Origin: Lolium rigidum
Lineage: Eukaryota; Streptophyta; Magnoliopsida; Poales; Poaceae
DNA length: 64,000 bases
Direction: 5' to 3'
Assembly: GCF_022539505.1 (NCBI RefSeq)
Contig: NC_061514.1
Span: 333,109,090-333,173,089 of the forward strand
Translations under genes and position numbers: made by a program
Notes under the pieces: generated by a model
The model's database searches: none
What the model saw: only the letters and a program-made list of their open reading frames with translations
Told to the model about the DNA's origin: nothing
Part shown: positions 45,738-54,926 of the stretch, piece by piece
How the letters are laid out: every line of letters starts with the position of its first letter
Position numbering within the stretch: position 1 is the first letter of the stretch

Positions 45738-45861
45738 TTTTGGGATACAGGGATGAAAATGAAGTTCTATGTCCTAGATATGTACTCCATAGCTCGGAAT
45801 TTTGGGAGACAGGGATGAACATGAAGCTCTATGTCCTAGATAGGTACTCCATAGCTCAGAA
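45738..45861. repeat. 62-bp tandem duplication downstream of the F-box gene
   Basis: Two adjacent copies of 62 bp, each beginning ATTTTGGGA and ending near ACTCCATAGCTC, differ at about six positions. They lie 135-258 nt after the F-box stop codon, so they could be in its 3' UTR. Confidence 0.85.
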
Positions 45862-45995
45862 CATTAACAAGATGTTTAAGACATGATAATATGCACGCAC
45901 CAAATAATGACATCGCAACCATCCAAAATAAAATGTTCCAATGGTAGTAGTAAGTAAGAAGACCTAAGGCAAAGCAAACCAGGAGCCCTGAACAT

Positions 45996-47300
45996 TCAGA
46001 CACACCCCGTGGAGAACACAGACTCCTCATCTTCCTCTTGCGTCTCATGATAAGGAATTGGAACAATGCTCTCTTGGAGGCGGTGCTGAGTAAGCCACAT
46101 ATAATATTGTCCTTTTCCAAGGTTCACAATTCCTAAGAACTTGCCATCAATGTTGCAGCGCAAGACCTTGTTTTCATCATACATGATCAACAACTCACGG
46201 TTGTTGAGCACAGCCATATCTTCGAACAGTCGAACTGGTGAATCAAGTAGCTTTTTCTTTTTAAATTTCCTTTTATTTTTCTTATAGAATGAAGTAGAAT
46301 AAAGTTTTCTAGATGCTTCCACCGTTGACAGGTCAATTCGGTACATGAAAGCCCAGATTTCAGCCTCGTAATCCCGCATCACCCAGACATCCATGATGGT
46401 GAAACCATTGTAATAGCGAGCCGAGCCGGCCCAGAGAGCCAACATCCCTTTCATGTCGAACAACTTACTAGGCCACAACTCGGTGGGACTCTGCATCCAC
46501 CGGAATGACTCACCTTGCGCGTCAAACACAATTATGTCTGATGTGCCATAAGAACACCAGTGCAGGCTACCACGGTGGTGGACCGGTGGCGAATAATAGG
46601 ACGAACAACACAGACTTTGCAGAAACATAATATGCTCCGAAGGCGGCAAGTCTTTTGTTGTTCTGAATCCGACGTACCTTGGCCTGTCTGATCCTACCGT
46701 GAGGATGTATAAGCCGGGTTTACACAAATGATGTGACCACGAGTGATGTGACCGTGAGACCCACAGTACCCTGTATTCTCCGGTTGGATGGTGCCGGTAG
46801 AAACCGATCATGGTATTGTAGAAGGATTGCCCAACTTGAGGCTGTGCTAGGAGAGCATGCTTGCGGATGACCGGGTTGTAGGCGTAGAATCGGGATCCAA
46901 ATTGGGATCTTCGGCATACGACGAGGAAGCCATCGCAAGAGCCTAGGAGGCGATACTCGGAGCGGTGTTTGAAGCCCAGACGGAAAGGCCAGAGGTGTTG
47001 ATTGGAGGCTCGAGCACTAGTGTCACGGAGGACGACTAGACTTGCCGGCCGCCCATTCCCGTTGATGATGGGGAGCGATGGCTGGCGGCGGTGGTGTTCG
47101 AGCATGAACTGAGGAGTGGAGGTAGCACTGCCCCACGACGTGCAGACGGCGCGGAAGCGGCCAATGTCCTTGGACGGCAACTGGATGAGGATCCTGTCAA
47201 TGATCTCCTGAGGCAGGTCTTCGAGCAGGGTCGCGGCTCTCGTAGCGGGATCGTCCGCGTCCGCACCCAGGGCAGGAGAAGTGCTCGAACTGGCAGCCAT
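45996..47300 (-). CDS. F-box protein with F-box-associated domain
   Basis: Single-exon gene of 434 residues, start ATG at 47300, stop at 45996-45998. Residues 26-66 form the F-box (LEDLPQEIIDRILIQLPSKD, then RFRAVCTSW), which binds SKP1 and makes the protein a substrate receptor of an SCF ubiquitin ligase. After it comes an F-box-associated type region with GSCDGFLVV (120-128) and FYAYNPVIRKHALL (138-151), typical of the large grass FBA family. A lysine-rich stretch at 340-350 (KKNKRKFKKKK) could be a nuclear signal. The acidic C-terminus ends EESVFSTGCV. The frame is intact and the target is unknown. Such genes expand quickly in grasses, so an expressed or a silent copy are both possible. 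Confidence 0.88.
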   Translation of the reverse strand: MAASSSTSPALGADADDPATRAATLLEDLPQEIIDRILIQLPSKDIGRFRAVCTSWGSATSTPQFMLEHHRRQPSLPIINGNGRPASLVVLRDTSARASNQHLWPFRLGFKHRSEYRLLGSCDGFLVVCRRSQFGSRFYAYNPVIRKHALLAQPQVGQSFYNTMIGFYRHHPTGEYRVLWVSRSHHSWSHHLCKPGLYILTVGSDRPRYVGFRTTKDLPPSEHIMFLQSLCCSSYYSPPVHHRGSLHWCSYGTSDIIVFDAQGESFRWMQSPTELWPSKLFDMKGMLALWAGSARYYNGFTIMDVWVMRDYEAEIWAFMYRIDLSTVEASRKLYSTSFYKKNKRKFKKKKLLDSPVRLFEDMAVLNNRELLIMYDENKVLRCNIDGKFLGIVNLGKGQYYMWLTQHRLQESIVPIPYHETQEEDEESVFSTGCV

Positions 47301-48160
47301 TTCGCGACGAGCAGGGGCTGCGAACTCGATTCAGATGAACGGCTGCGATCGGACACGAAAATACAAGGGTGATTTGAGCGCCAAGAAAAATAAGAAAATA
47401 CGCACCAGAGAAAATAGAGGGCGTGGCCAGTTTGGACGGTGATGCTGGTCACCTGTATCGCTCGGGGTAGAAGGCGCTCCGGCGTGCTCAATCCCCGCTT
47501 CGAAGAGCCAGAACTTTTTTGACCTTGCAGTGTGATAGAATGGGGATGGGAATTTCCGCTTCCGATTGCAGCAGGGAGGAGATCAACTCGGTCGAGTCTT
47601 TGACTTTGGAGTTTTTGTTTACATTGATGAGAATCAGCCCACCCGGTTTTTTAATCTTCTTTGGATCCGTCTATTGCAGGTATATAAAATCTTCAACAAA
47701 ATTTCAGTAATTTCTGTGGGTTCTGCAATATATGTTCTTCAAAATTTTGGTGAACATTCAGACAGAATACAAATGAAATTCAAATTTAACTCAAGTTTAT
47801 TTTAAAATTTGATGAAATATGGTTGAGATAATTTCAAAATAATGTTCAAAAAACACGAAATTCCTGTTAATGTGGTGGGTCTCGATGTTTTGATCAATCC
47901 AAAATTCAAAACGTAAATAGCAGTGAACTTTTAGCCCCTAGAGATCTATCAGTCCGTTCCGAATTATAAAATGTTCTATAGCTACGTATGTAGACGCATT
48001 CCAATGTATTTGCTCAATTGTAAGTCTATATGTAGTATACATCAGAATATCCAACCGATCTTATAATTCAGAGCGAGAGGAAGTATTGCGGAATCAGTTT
48101 CTTGAGGATACGAGTCCAATCGAGGAAATATGAGCTTTATGCCTTTTCATCCTTAGCTTT
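47301..48160. other. Intergenic, upstream of the F-box gene
   Basis: No TATA box I would trust, and no ORF with recognisable content. AT-rich from 47700. Confidence 0.4.
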
Positions 48161-48465
48161 ATCCTATGCATTTTGCCAAGCATGGAACCAATACATAAAA
48201 TTAATCTACTCATAGTAGAAATGGTTGATGAGTTTGGCCGGTTTACAAAGATATGCAATAAATATGGACAAATACATTAAACAGCTATTATGGCATCAGA
48301 GGTGATTTTTATGTTTCTTGGAGATGGGGTTGCCTAATTGATATTGAAAGTGATGGGGAGTGGACTGCTAGAAAAATAACAATAAAAGATTGGACACAAC
48401 ACAATTTTGTGACACCAAATTTTGAAGTCAGAATAGCGCATGCGAAGAGAACTTTACCTTGTTAG
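48161..48465 (+). repeat. Dispersed direct repeat, copy 2
   Basis: Partner of 39745-40070 in the same orientation, with an internal length difference near 48325. Family unknown. Confidence 0.65.
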
Positions 48466-49055
48466 GCAAATATGTCATAGTTTGTCCTGCTCAAGTGAAC
48501 CCATGATCAATCCATGCCCAGTATCAGTTACATGGCCTGCGATGTTCCGAAGAGGCAGAACTGAACCTTGACTATGAATGTTTACAGCTTTGAGCCAAAG
48601 AAGGGTTTTGTATGAGCATGTCCAGAGGAACATTAACCAAGGTGCCTTTGAACCTTGACTATGAAGAGAAAACAAGGCAGTTGAAACCACAATTTGAATT
48701 AGAACATCACAAAGCAGACCTGACAGATAAATATGTAATTACGTATACTGGAACTAGAATAGCGCAAAGCAGGTCTGCTACTAAATGAACCACTGGAATT
48801 AATAAGGGTGAGAGAAAGGTAAATCCACAACCAACCATGTCTCGTTATCGATCTTTAACCTGAGAGATGATATACATATCTGTTGGCAAAGGGGCAGCAC
48901 ACATCAGAGTTTCAAGGAGGCTAGGCACATGCATATCTACCATTTCTTTTGTTGAGAAGTATCAAAACAATGGATCAAATTTGATCACAAAACTCTAATA
49001 GGAGCAGAAACCACAGTAAGGCGAAAAGATGCACAAGTTTACACAGTAATCCGCT
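48466..49055. other. Downstream region of the reductase-like gene
   Basis: It probably holds the 3' UTR nearest 49055. No other feature seen. Confidence 0.4.
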
Positions 49056-49937
49056 TCAGAAGTTCTTCAAGATTTTATCCTGTGACACACCATCTGCAGC
49101 AAGGGCCGATGTGACCTCCTCAAGCATCTGTTTCTGCCCACACAGCACTGCCCCAGTAGAGGTAGGATCTGCAATGTTCTTAGCTTCCAAGAACGCCTTC
49201 TGAACATACCCTCGTGCACCTTCCCAACTATCATCAGGCTGCGACAGGACGGGCACGATCTTGAGCCCCGTCGACTCCCACTCTGCGAATCGATCCTGAT
49301 ACGCCATGGTCTGGAGATTTCTGGCACCGTAGTAGAGCCTCACGTCGGCTCTCCGATCGGCCGCGAAGCCGAACTCGATGAGCGAGCGAATCGGGCTGAT
49401 CCCGGTCCCGGTGGCGAAGAGGAGCAGGGTCTCCGCGGCGTCCGTGGGGGTGACCCTCTCGATCGGGAACCCCTTGCCCATGACGGCGCCGAGCTCCACC
49501 ACGTCCCCGTCGCGGAGGCCGCAGAGCTTCTCCGCCGTGGCGCCGGGCACGGTCTTGACCAGGAACTCGAACCCGCCGCCTGCCCCCGGCGGCGACGCGA
49601 TGGCCATGAAGGCCGGCTTGAGGCCGTCCTCGCCGGGGACGCGGATCGTGAGGTACTGCCCAGGCGCGGTGTAGGAGGAGGCGAGGTCGGCGGCGTCGGA
49701 GAGGTCGACGCGGAGGTGGAAGAGCGTGCCGTCGGCGCTGGCCGCGCCGACGGAGGAGACGGGGGCCGCGTTCCAGACGGCCGCGTCCTGCTGGACCGCG
49801 GCGACGGTGACGAGGGAGGGCAGGCGGCGGCGGAGGGAGGGGAGCGAGCGCAGCATTTTGGGGTGGGCGAAGGCATGCCTGGAGGAGGGGCGGAGGGTGG
49901 TGGGCGTGGAGATGGTGGCGGCCGTGGCCATGGCCAT
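49056..49937 (-). CDS. Plastid ferredoxin-NADP reductase-like oxidoreductase, pKIWI502 family
   Basis: Single-exon gene of 293 residues, start ATG at 49937, stop TGA at 49056-49058. It belongs to the family of the kiwifruit protein pKIWI502 and Arabidopsis At1g15140: flavin/NAD(P)-binding proteins of the FNR superfamily with unproven substrate. The first roughly 50 residues are rich in Ala, Ser, Thr, Pro and Arg, with few acidic residues, fitting a chloroplast transit peptide. The FAD-binding half includes GQYLTIRVPG (93-102). The NAD(P)-binding half includes FATGTGISPIRSLIEF (174-189), YYGAR (202-206) and CGQKQMLEEV (266-275). The R-x-Y-S/T flavin motif of classical FNR reads FMAIAS (110-115), as expected for this divergent family. 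Only about 160 bp separate the start from a LINE fragment. Confidence 0.9.
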   Translation of the reverse strand: MAMATAATISTPTTLRPSSRHAFAHPKMLRSLPSLRRRLPSLVTVAAVQQDAAVWNAAPVSSVGAASADGTLFHLRVDLSDAADLASSYTAPGQYLTIRVPGEDGLKPAFMAIASPPGAGGGFEFLVKTVPGATAEKLCGLRDGDVVELGAVMGKGFPIERVTPTDAAETLLLFATGTGISPIRSLIEFGFAADRRADVRLYYGARNLQTMAYQDRFAEWESTGLKIVPVLSQPDDSWEGARGYVQKAFLEAKNIADPTSTGAVLCGQKQMLEEVTSALAADGVSQDKILKNF

Positions 49938-50104
49938 GGCGGAGGGAGGGTTGGGGATTTGGAAGGCGCCGAGAAAGCCGGAGATAAACTAGCTCTGTGG
50001 CGATGAGAATAGCAGGCCGTGATAGCCTGGCCTTTGGGATGGGGCACTGCCGCACTGGTGCGCTCCGGAGTAGTTCCAATTGTCTCCCTTCTCCATCGAT
50101 TCAG
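49938..50104 (-). promoter_or_regulatory. Short unique upstream region of the reductase-like gene
   Basis: About 165 bp lie between the ATG and LINE-derived sequence. This must hold the 5' UTR and perhaps the core promoter. No clear TATA box at the normal place. Confidence 0.35.
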
Positions 50105-50810
50105 CTTAATAAAATCAAATTTCATTTTTGGTGGAAAAACAATTATCTATTGGTGGTAAGGAGATTCTTATAAAAGCAGTTGCTCAATGTATTTCTGTGT
50201 ATGCTATGTCGGTTTTCTTGATTCCAAAAAATATCTGTAAAAAGATTACTCATAGCTCAATTTTGGTGGGGTGATGATGATCAAAGTAAAAAAATGCATT
50301 GGTATTCTTGATGGAAGATGTGCTTTCCAAAGAAGGAAGGGGGGATGGGCTTCCGTGACCTGCACTCCTTCAATCTTGCTATGCTTTCAAAACAATTCTG
50401 GAGACTTATTGATGAGCCTGACTCTCTGTATGCTCAAATTCTACGGGCCAAATATTACCCTCATGATGATGTCCTTAAAGTTGGTCCGAAAGCGGGCTCC
50501 TCTTTTACTTGGCAGAACATTGTGGCGGGCATTCAAACGGTTAAAAGGGGTTATATCTGGAGAGTAGGAAATGGTGATCAAATTGATATTTGGAGTCGAT
50601 CCTTGGATACCCAATAGCCCTAACCGCAAGGTAATGACACCCAGAGGTGATTGTATCCTCCGTAAGGTGGAAGAGCTGATTGACCCGATTTCTGGAGCCT
50701 GGGACCAGGCCCTGATACATGATATTTTTAATCCTCTTGATGTCTCTCGGATCTTACAAATTCCCATCAATATTGGTGAAAGAATATTTCCCGCCCTTTT
50801 GGGTTTTGTG
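50105..50810 (+). pseudogene. LINE (L1-type) reverse transcriptase fragment, truncated
   Basis: Plus-strand frames read the end of a plant LINE RT in order: a GGKEILIKAVAQ-like segment, FWWGDDDQSKKMHW, FPKKEGGMGFRDLHSFNLAM, SLYAQILRAKYYPHDDV and WRVGNGDQIDIW, then (after a frame change near 50610) VEELIDPISGAWD and ILQIPINIG. It lacks the endonuclease and the start of RT. The right end is cut by TE-D. It cannot be active. Confidence 0.85.
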
Positions 50811-50930
50811 TGTTTGATGTCAACACTAAGTATATATTCATGTGTGTTGATGTAGACAGGTACAAGTTTTCGAGAAATACATTTGATCGGTGAAATGATA
50901 TGGCTGTTCTGAAGGTCTTTTCACTTCTGG

Positions 50931-51325
50931 CGGAAGTTCCGGCCCCAGCAGGCGGAACTTCCGGCCTGGTATGTTCTGCAGAAGCCTCTCGGCGCAGTTC
51001 TGTGTGCAGTTGCTCTTCCGCGACCGGAAGTTCCGGTGGGTTCGGCCGGAAGTTCCGATCCACGGAACTTCCGCCCAACTTCCGGACAAGTTCCGAATTC
51101 TCGTTTGTGGCTCGGTAGAGTCCAGTAAGGTTTTCTCACAATTCCGGAACTTGGCCGGAACTTGGCCGGAACTTCCGGTCGCCGGAAGTTCCGCCCTAGT
51201 TCCGCCCAAACATTTTCTGAACTGGACGTCTGACGAAGATTTTTCCTGGCGGAATTTCCGGCCCTCCTGGCCGGTACATCCGGTGCCAGCCGGAACTTCC
51301 GGCCCTCCTGGCCGGAACTTCCGGT
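50931..51325. repeat. Cluster of quasi-palindromic GGAASTTCC motifs in the TE-D LTR
   Basis: Nine exact copies of GGAAGTTCC or its complement GGAACTTCC, most extended to CCGG...CCGG, plus several one-mismatch forms. They lie 45-440 bp upstream of the TATA box, in both orientations. A possible enhancer-type array; protein partner unknown. Confidence 0.8.
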
Positions 51326-51370
51326 GTTAGTGGATTTCGCCCCAACGGTCAGATCTGAGAGCTCCAATCG

Positions 51371-51378
51371 TATAAATA
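51371..51378 (+). promoter_or_regulatory. TATA box of the TE-D LTR promoter
   Basis: TATAAATA stands 560 bp into the LTR, followed by CT-rich sequence as expected near a plant transcription start. Confidence 0.6.
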
Positions 51379-52128
51379 GCTCTCTTCTCCAAAGGGACAA
51401 GTTGCTCAATCATTGCACAAGAAATCTGCCAAGCCTCACCTCCATTAGAGCCACCTCAAGAACACAAGATTTGCAAGATCTCCTTCCTCCCCCAACCAAA
51501 GCTCTTGATCTTTGGGGATTCGAAGGAGAAGACACCGATCTACATCCTCACCGAAGCGTTTTTCATTTCCCCCTCATTTGTTTGAGGGATCTCATGCTAG
51601 AGTTTTATTTGGTTCCCTAGTTGATTTGTGTTGATGTGTTGTTGTTGATTGTTGTATTGTTACAGATTTGGGAGCCTCCAATTCAGTTGTGGATGTGTGC
51701 CCCAAGAACCTTGTAAAGGCCCGGTTTCCGCCTCGAGGAAATCCCTTAGTGGAAGTGGGCTAGGCCTTCGTGGTGTTGCTCACAGGAGATCAGGAGATCT
51801 GAGTGAAGCCTTCGTGGCTGTTGGTTTGGCTTTCGTAGCAACCACACTCCTCCAAACGTAGACGTACCTTCTTGCAAAGGAAGGGAACTACGGGAATCAT
51901 CTCCGTGTCATCGCGTGCTCCACTCTCGGTTACCTCTATCCTATTCTATCTCTTATATTGTGTAGCTATATCTTGCTTAGTTGCTTATCTTGTCATATAG
52001 GTAAATTCACTTAGTCGCATATCTAGAGAATTTACCTTTGTGTCAAGCCTAAATTGAAAAAGAATTGAAAATTGGTTAGCACCTATTCACCCCCCCCCCC
52101 CTCTAGGTGCGGCATACGATCCTTTCAA

Positions 52129-52142
52129 TTGGTATCAGAGCC
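52129..52142 (+). other. TE-D primer binding site
   Basis: TTGGTATCAGAGCC, one base after the LTR end. It matches the 3' end of initiator methionine tRNA, as in most plant copia elements. Confidence 0.9.
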
Positions 52143-52176
52143 TCGGCTCTTATTTCGGGCTTAACCGCCTAAGAGT

Positions 52177-54916
52177 ATGCCGAACGAGGAGGCTTCGGAA
52201 GGGGCCGCCAAGACGGTCTCCATGGAAGACTTCAATTCGTTGAAGTCCTCCATGGAAGCCCAAATGGAAAGCATGAAAAAGATGATTGCCGAGCTTTTGA
52301 CTCCGGCCCTCCCCAAGGCTCCCATCGTAGAGGTAAAGGACACGGGTGCGTTAGAAGAGGGAGATGCTTCGGCATTACCCTCCTCTACCAAACCCGTGGA
52401 AGGTGATAACTTAAACACAACCAAATCTCCCATTGCATCTCCTAGGGAAACTAGTGGAGGTGAGAGCTACAATCGAGTACCTCCACCTTTTCTATCTCCC
52501 GATATACCGGTTCCCCATCCCCATATGAACATTCGGGGCGACCCACCTAAGTTTTCCTTTGAGAATTTCGATACTTGGAAATTTGAGTTTCGCTCTCATG
52601 TTTGCAGTGCCTCCAATGAACTTTGGAGAATCATCTTGGAAGGCTTCAAGCCATACAACCCCGGCAAGTTGACTAGAAGATAAGCGGTTGATAGTCAACT
52701 CAACAACACCGCCTTGCACATGATTCAAACTAGTGTGGGTACAAAGGACTTGCATCGTGTTCGGAACTACACCACCGCCAAGGAAGCTTGGGATGGTTTG
52801 GCCGCTAGTTGCATTGGAAGTGAGAGCACGAGGAGGAACAAGTATAATGCTCTTAAGAATAAAGCCGAAGGTTTCATGAGGCTACCGGATGAAGATCATG
52901 AAGTCATGTATGGAATACTTCTCACCGTTGCCGATGCCTTCCGGCTTATTGGTGCCACCCACATCAATGACTCTTGGATCAAGGAGAAGTACATTGAATG
53001 CATGATGCCGTTTGTACCCATTGATGTCAAGACTCTTGTTGGGAGGGAATGCTATTCCTCTCTCACTTCAACAAGTCGTGCACGAGATGCAAGCTCTCAA
53101 GGTGCTTGAGCGAAACTCTCATGATTCTCGCAATCGAGCTCTTGGGATGACAAAAGGGTCCAACCTTGCCTTGGCGGTCAACTCCGTTGAAGAAGTGTTT
53201 CCTCAAGAATCTTATAGGGCATCTTGGAGTATGTCCTATCCGGAAGACTTGGAACATCACTACCATGACCACATGGCATTCCATGCTAACTCTTTTTGGG
53301 TTGACCCATCCAAGGCCAAGGAAGACAACATCAAGAGAAACAACTCAAGGGGGTTCACTAGTTCGGGGCCAAGGACAAGATCTTGCTACAATTGTAATGA
53401 CAAGCGCCATTTCATTGCCGAGTGCCCCTATGAGAATAGGGAAACTCATGGTGGAAGGCTCATTCCCAAGGACAAGAGCAAAGATTCAAAGGACAAATAT
53501 TCAAAAGCCCCCAAGAAGAAATTCTACAACAACAAGACCAAGAAGGGCAAGAGGCCCTCAAAGATTGTGCTAGTGACTAGGGAAGAATATTCTTCCGATG
53601 AAGTTGGAAGCTCTAGTGATGATGAAGATGAAGAAAGCTCAAAGGAAGTGGCCGCCATCGTCACCACCAACATTCCCTCTTCATCTCTCTTTGAATCTCC
53701 CAATGAGAATCCTCATATCAAGAATGCACATTGCTTCATGGCAAGGTCCTCCTTGGACACATCTATTGTGCTATCAACTCAAGAAGAATATACCTCCGGA
53801 GATGATGATGTTGATGATGAAGAAGATGCAACCTCTAATGCATTGGTCGCTCTTGCCTCCCTCTCCACTAACTCTTCATCACCAAGTGAATCCCCCAATA
53901 AGGTCATTCATGTGGAGGAAGAAAGTTGCCTCATGGCTAAATCCTCCGAGGTATCATCTCCTAACCCCTCTATGCCTATCATTTCAAGTGATCTAGGGGT
54001 TGATCTTGCTAGTCTAAAAGTGAAACAAGAAATGCTAGAGTTTGATGATTTCATTCTTAACCTACAAGGTGATACTAAAAAGCATGTTTCAAATCTCATG
54101 GTTCGTATGGCTCAACTAAATGGTACTCTTGAGAAAAAATGCCAAATAGAGAGAGAAGATGCTCTTGAACTACATGCTCTTAGAAATGCCCTTGAGGAAA
54201 GCCAAGAAACCATAGCTTCTCTTGAAGAGAGGTTAGAAAATCTTGGAGATCCTCAAGATAAAATTAACAAGCTCACTAAAGCTAGAGATCTTGCTAGAGC
54301 TAAGACTAAAGTGCTTTCAAAGGAAAAGGCAAAATTTGGTGTTGATCATGAGAAACTTGTGAGAGATCTAGATGATTTAGACAAGGCACACAAAGCCTTG
54401 AAGAGTGAATACTCTCTCCTCTCCAAGTCTTATGAGCAACTTCAAATTAGGCTCGCTTCATATGACATACCTAGCACCTCTACTCCTTCATGTGATCATG
54501 CAAATATTATTGAGGAAAATGCTAGGTTGAAGGATGAACTTGCTAAGGCCTCCTCTCCCCAAAGTAAACTTTCTTTGGATGATCTTTTGAGTAAGAAAAG
54601 ATCAAACAATGGGAAGGAGGGCCTTGGTTATAGTGCCAAGGCAAAGAAGGCAAACAAGCAAAAGGCCAAGCCCGCACAAGAGAAGAAGAAATCCATCACT
54701 AATGGTGAAGCCTCCAAGGGAAAAACCATAAATGATGATGATGCTGGAATTGCTAACCCTCACTATGTTTTATTTAAAGATTATTATGGTGATGTCTATG
54801 CTAAATATGTTGGCCCATATGATGGTTATGTTGCTTGGTCTATTTGGGTCCCAAAGACCCTTGTTGCTAACAAAAGAGGACCCATTGAGAAATGGGTACC
54901 TAAATCCAAGAATTGA
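52177..54916 (+). pseudogene. gag: TE-D gag with zinc knuckle and coiled coil, one stop and one frameshift
   Basis: The ATG at 52177 begins MPNEEASEGAAK. The copia gag domain includes FSFENFDTWKFEFRSHV. A TAA at 52681-52683 interrupts the frame, which then continues through TTAKEAWDGLAASC. Near 53050-53090 a one-base shift moves reading to another frame: QQVVHEMQALKVLERNSHDS, a CX2CX4HX4C zinc knuckle CYNCNDKRHFIAEC near 53386-53427, acidic stretches, then a long coiled coil (about 54000-54480). It ends KWVPKSKN at 54916. Intact it would be about 900 residues, large for copia gag and typical of SIRE-type elements. Confidence 0.85.
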
Positions 54917-54926
54917 TCTCATGTAG

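Larger units (their letters stand above)
50811..52127 (+). repeat. TE-D 5' LTR
   Basis: The end at CCTTTCA (52127) is fixed by the primer binding site that follows. The start at TGTTTGATGTCAACAC (50811) is the likeliest TG, since LINE sequence stops just before it. It contains a cluster of palindromic motifs (50931-51325), a TATA box (51371) and a C run (52090-52102). Confidence 0.75.

Noticed and set aside
49234..50125. Alternative-frame ORFs of 261-281 codons over the reductase-like gene
   Set aside because: Shadows of the GC-rich coding strand; Arg/Pro-rich, no domain.
50931..51325. GGAAGTTCC array as heat-shock elements
   Set aside because: Heat-shock elements need GAA and TTC spaced by two bases; here the spacing is one.
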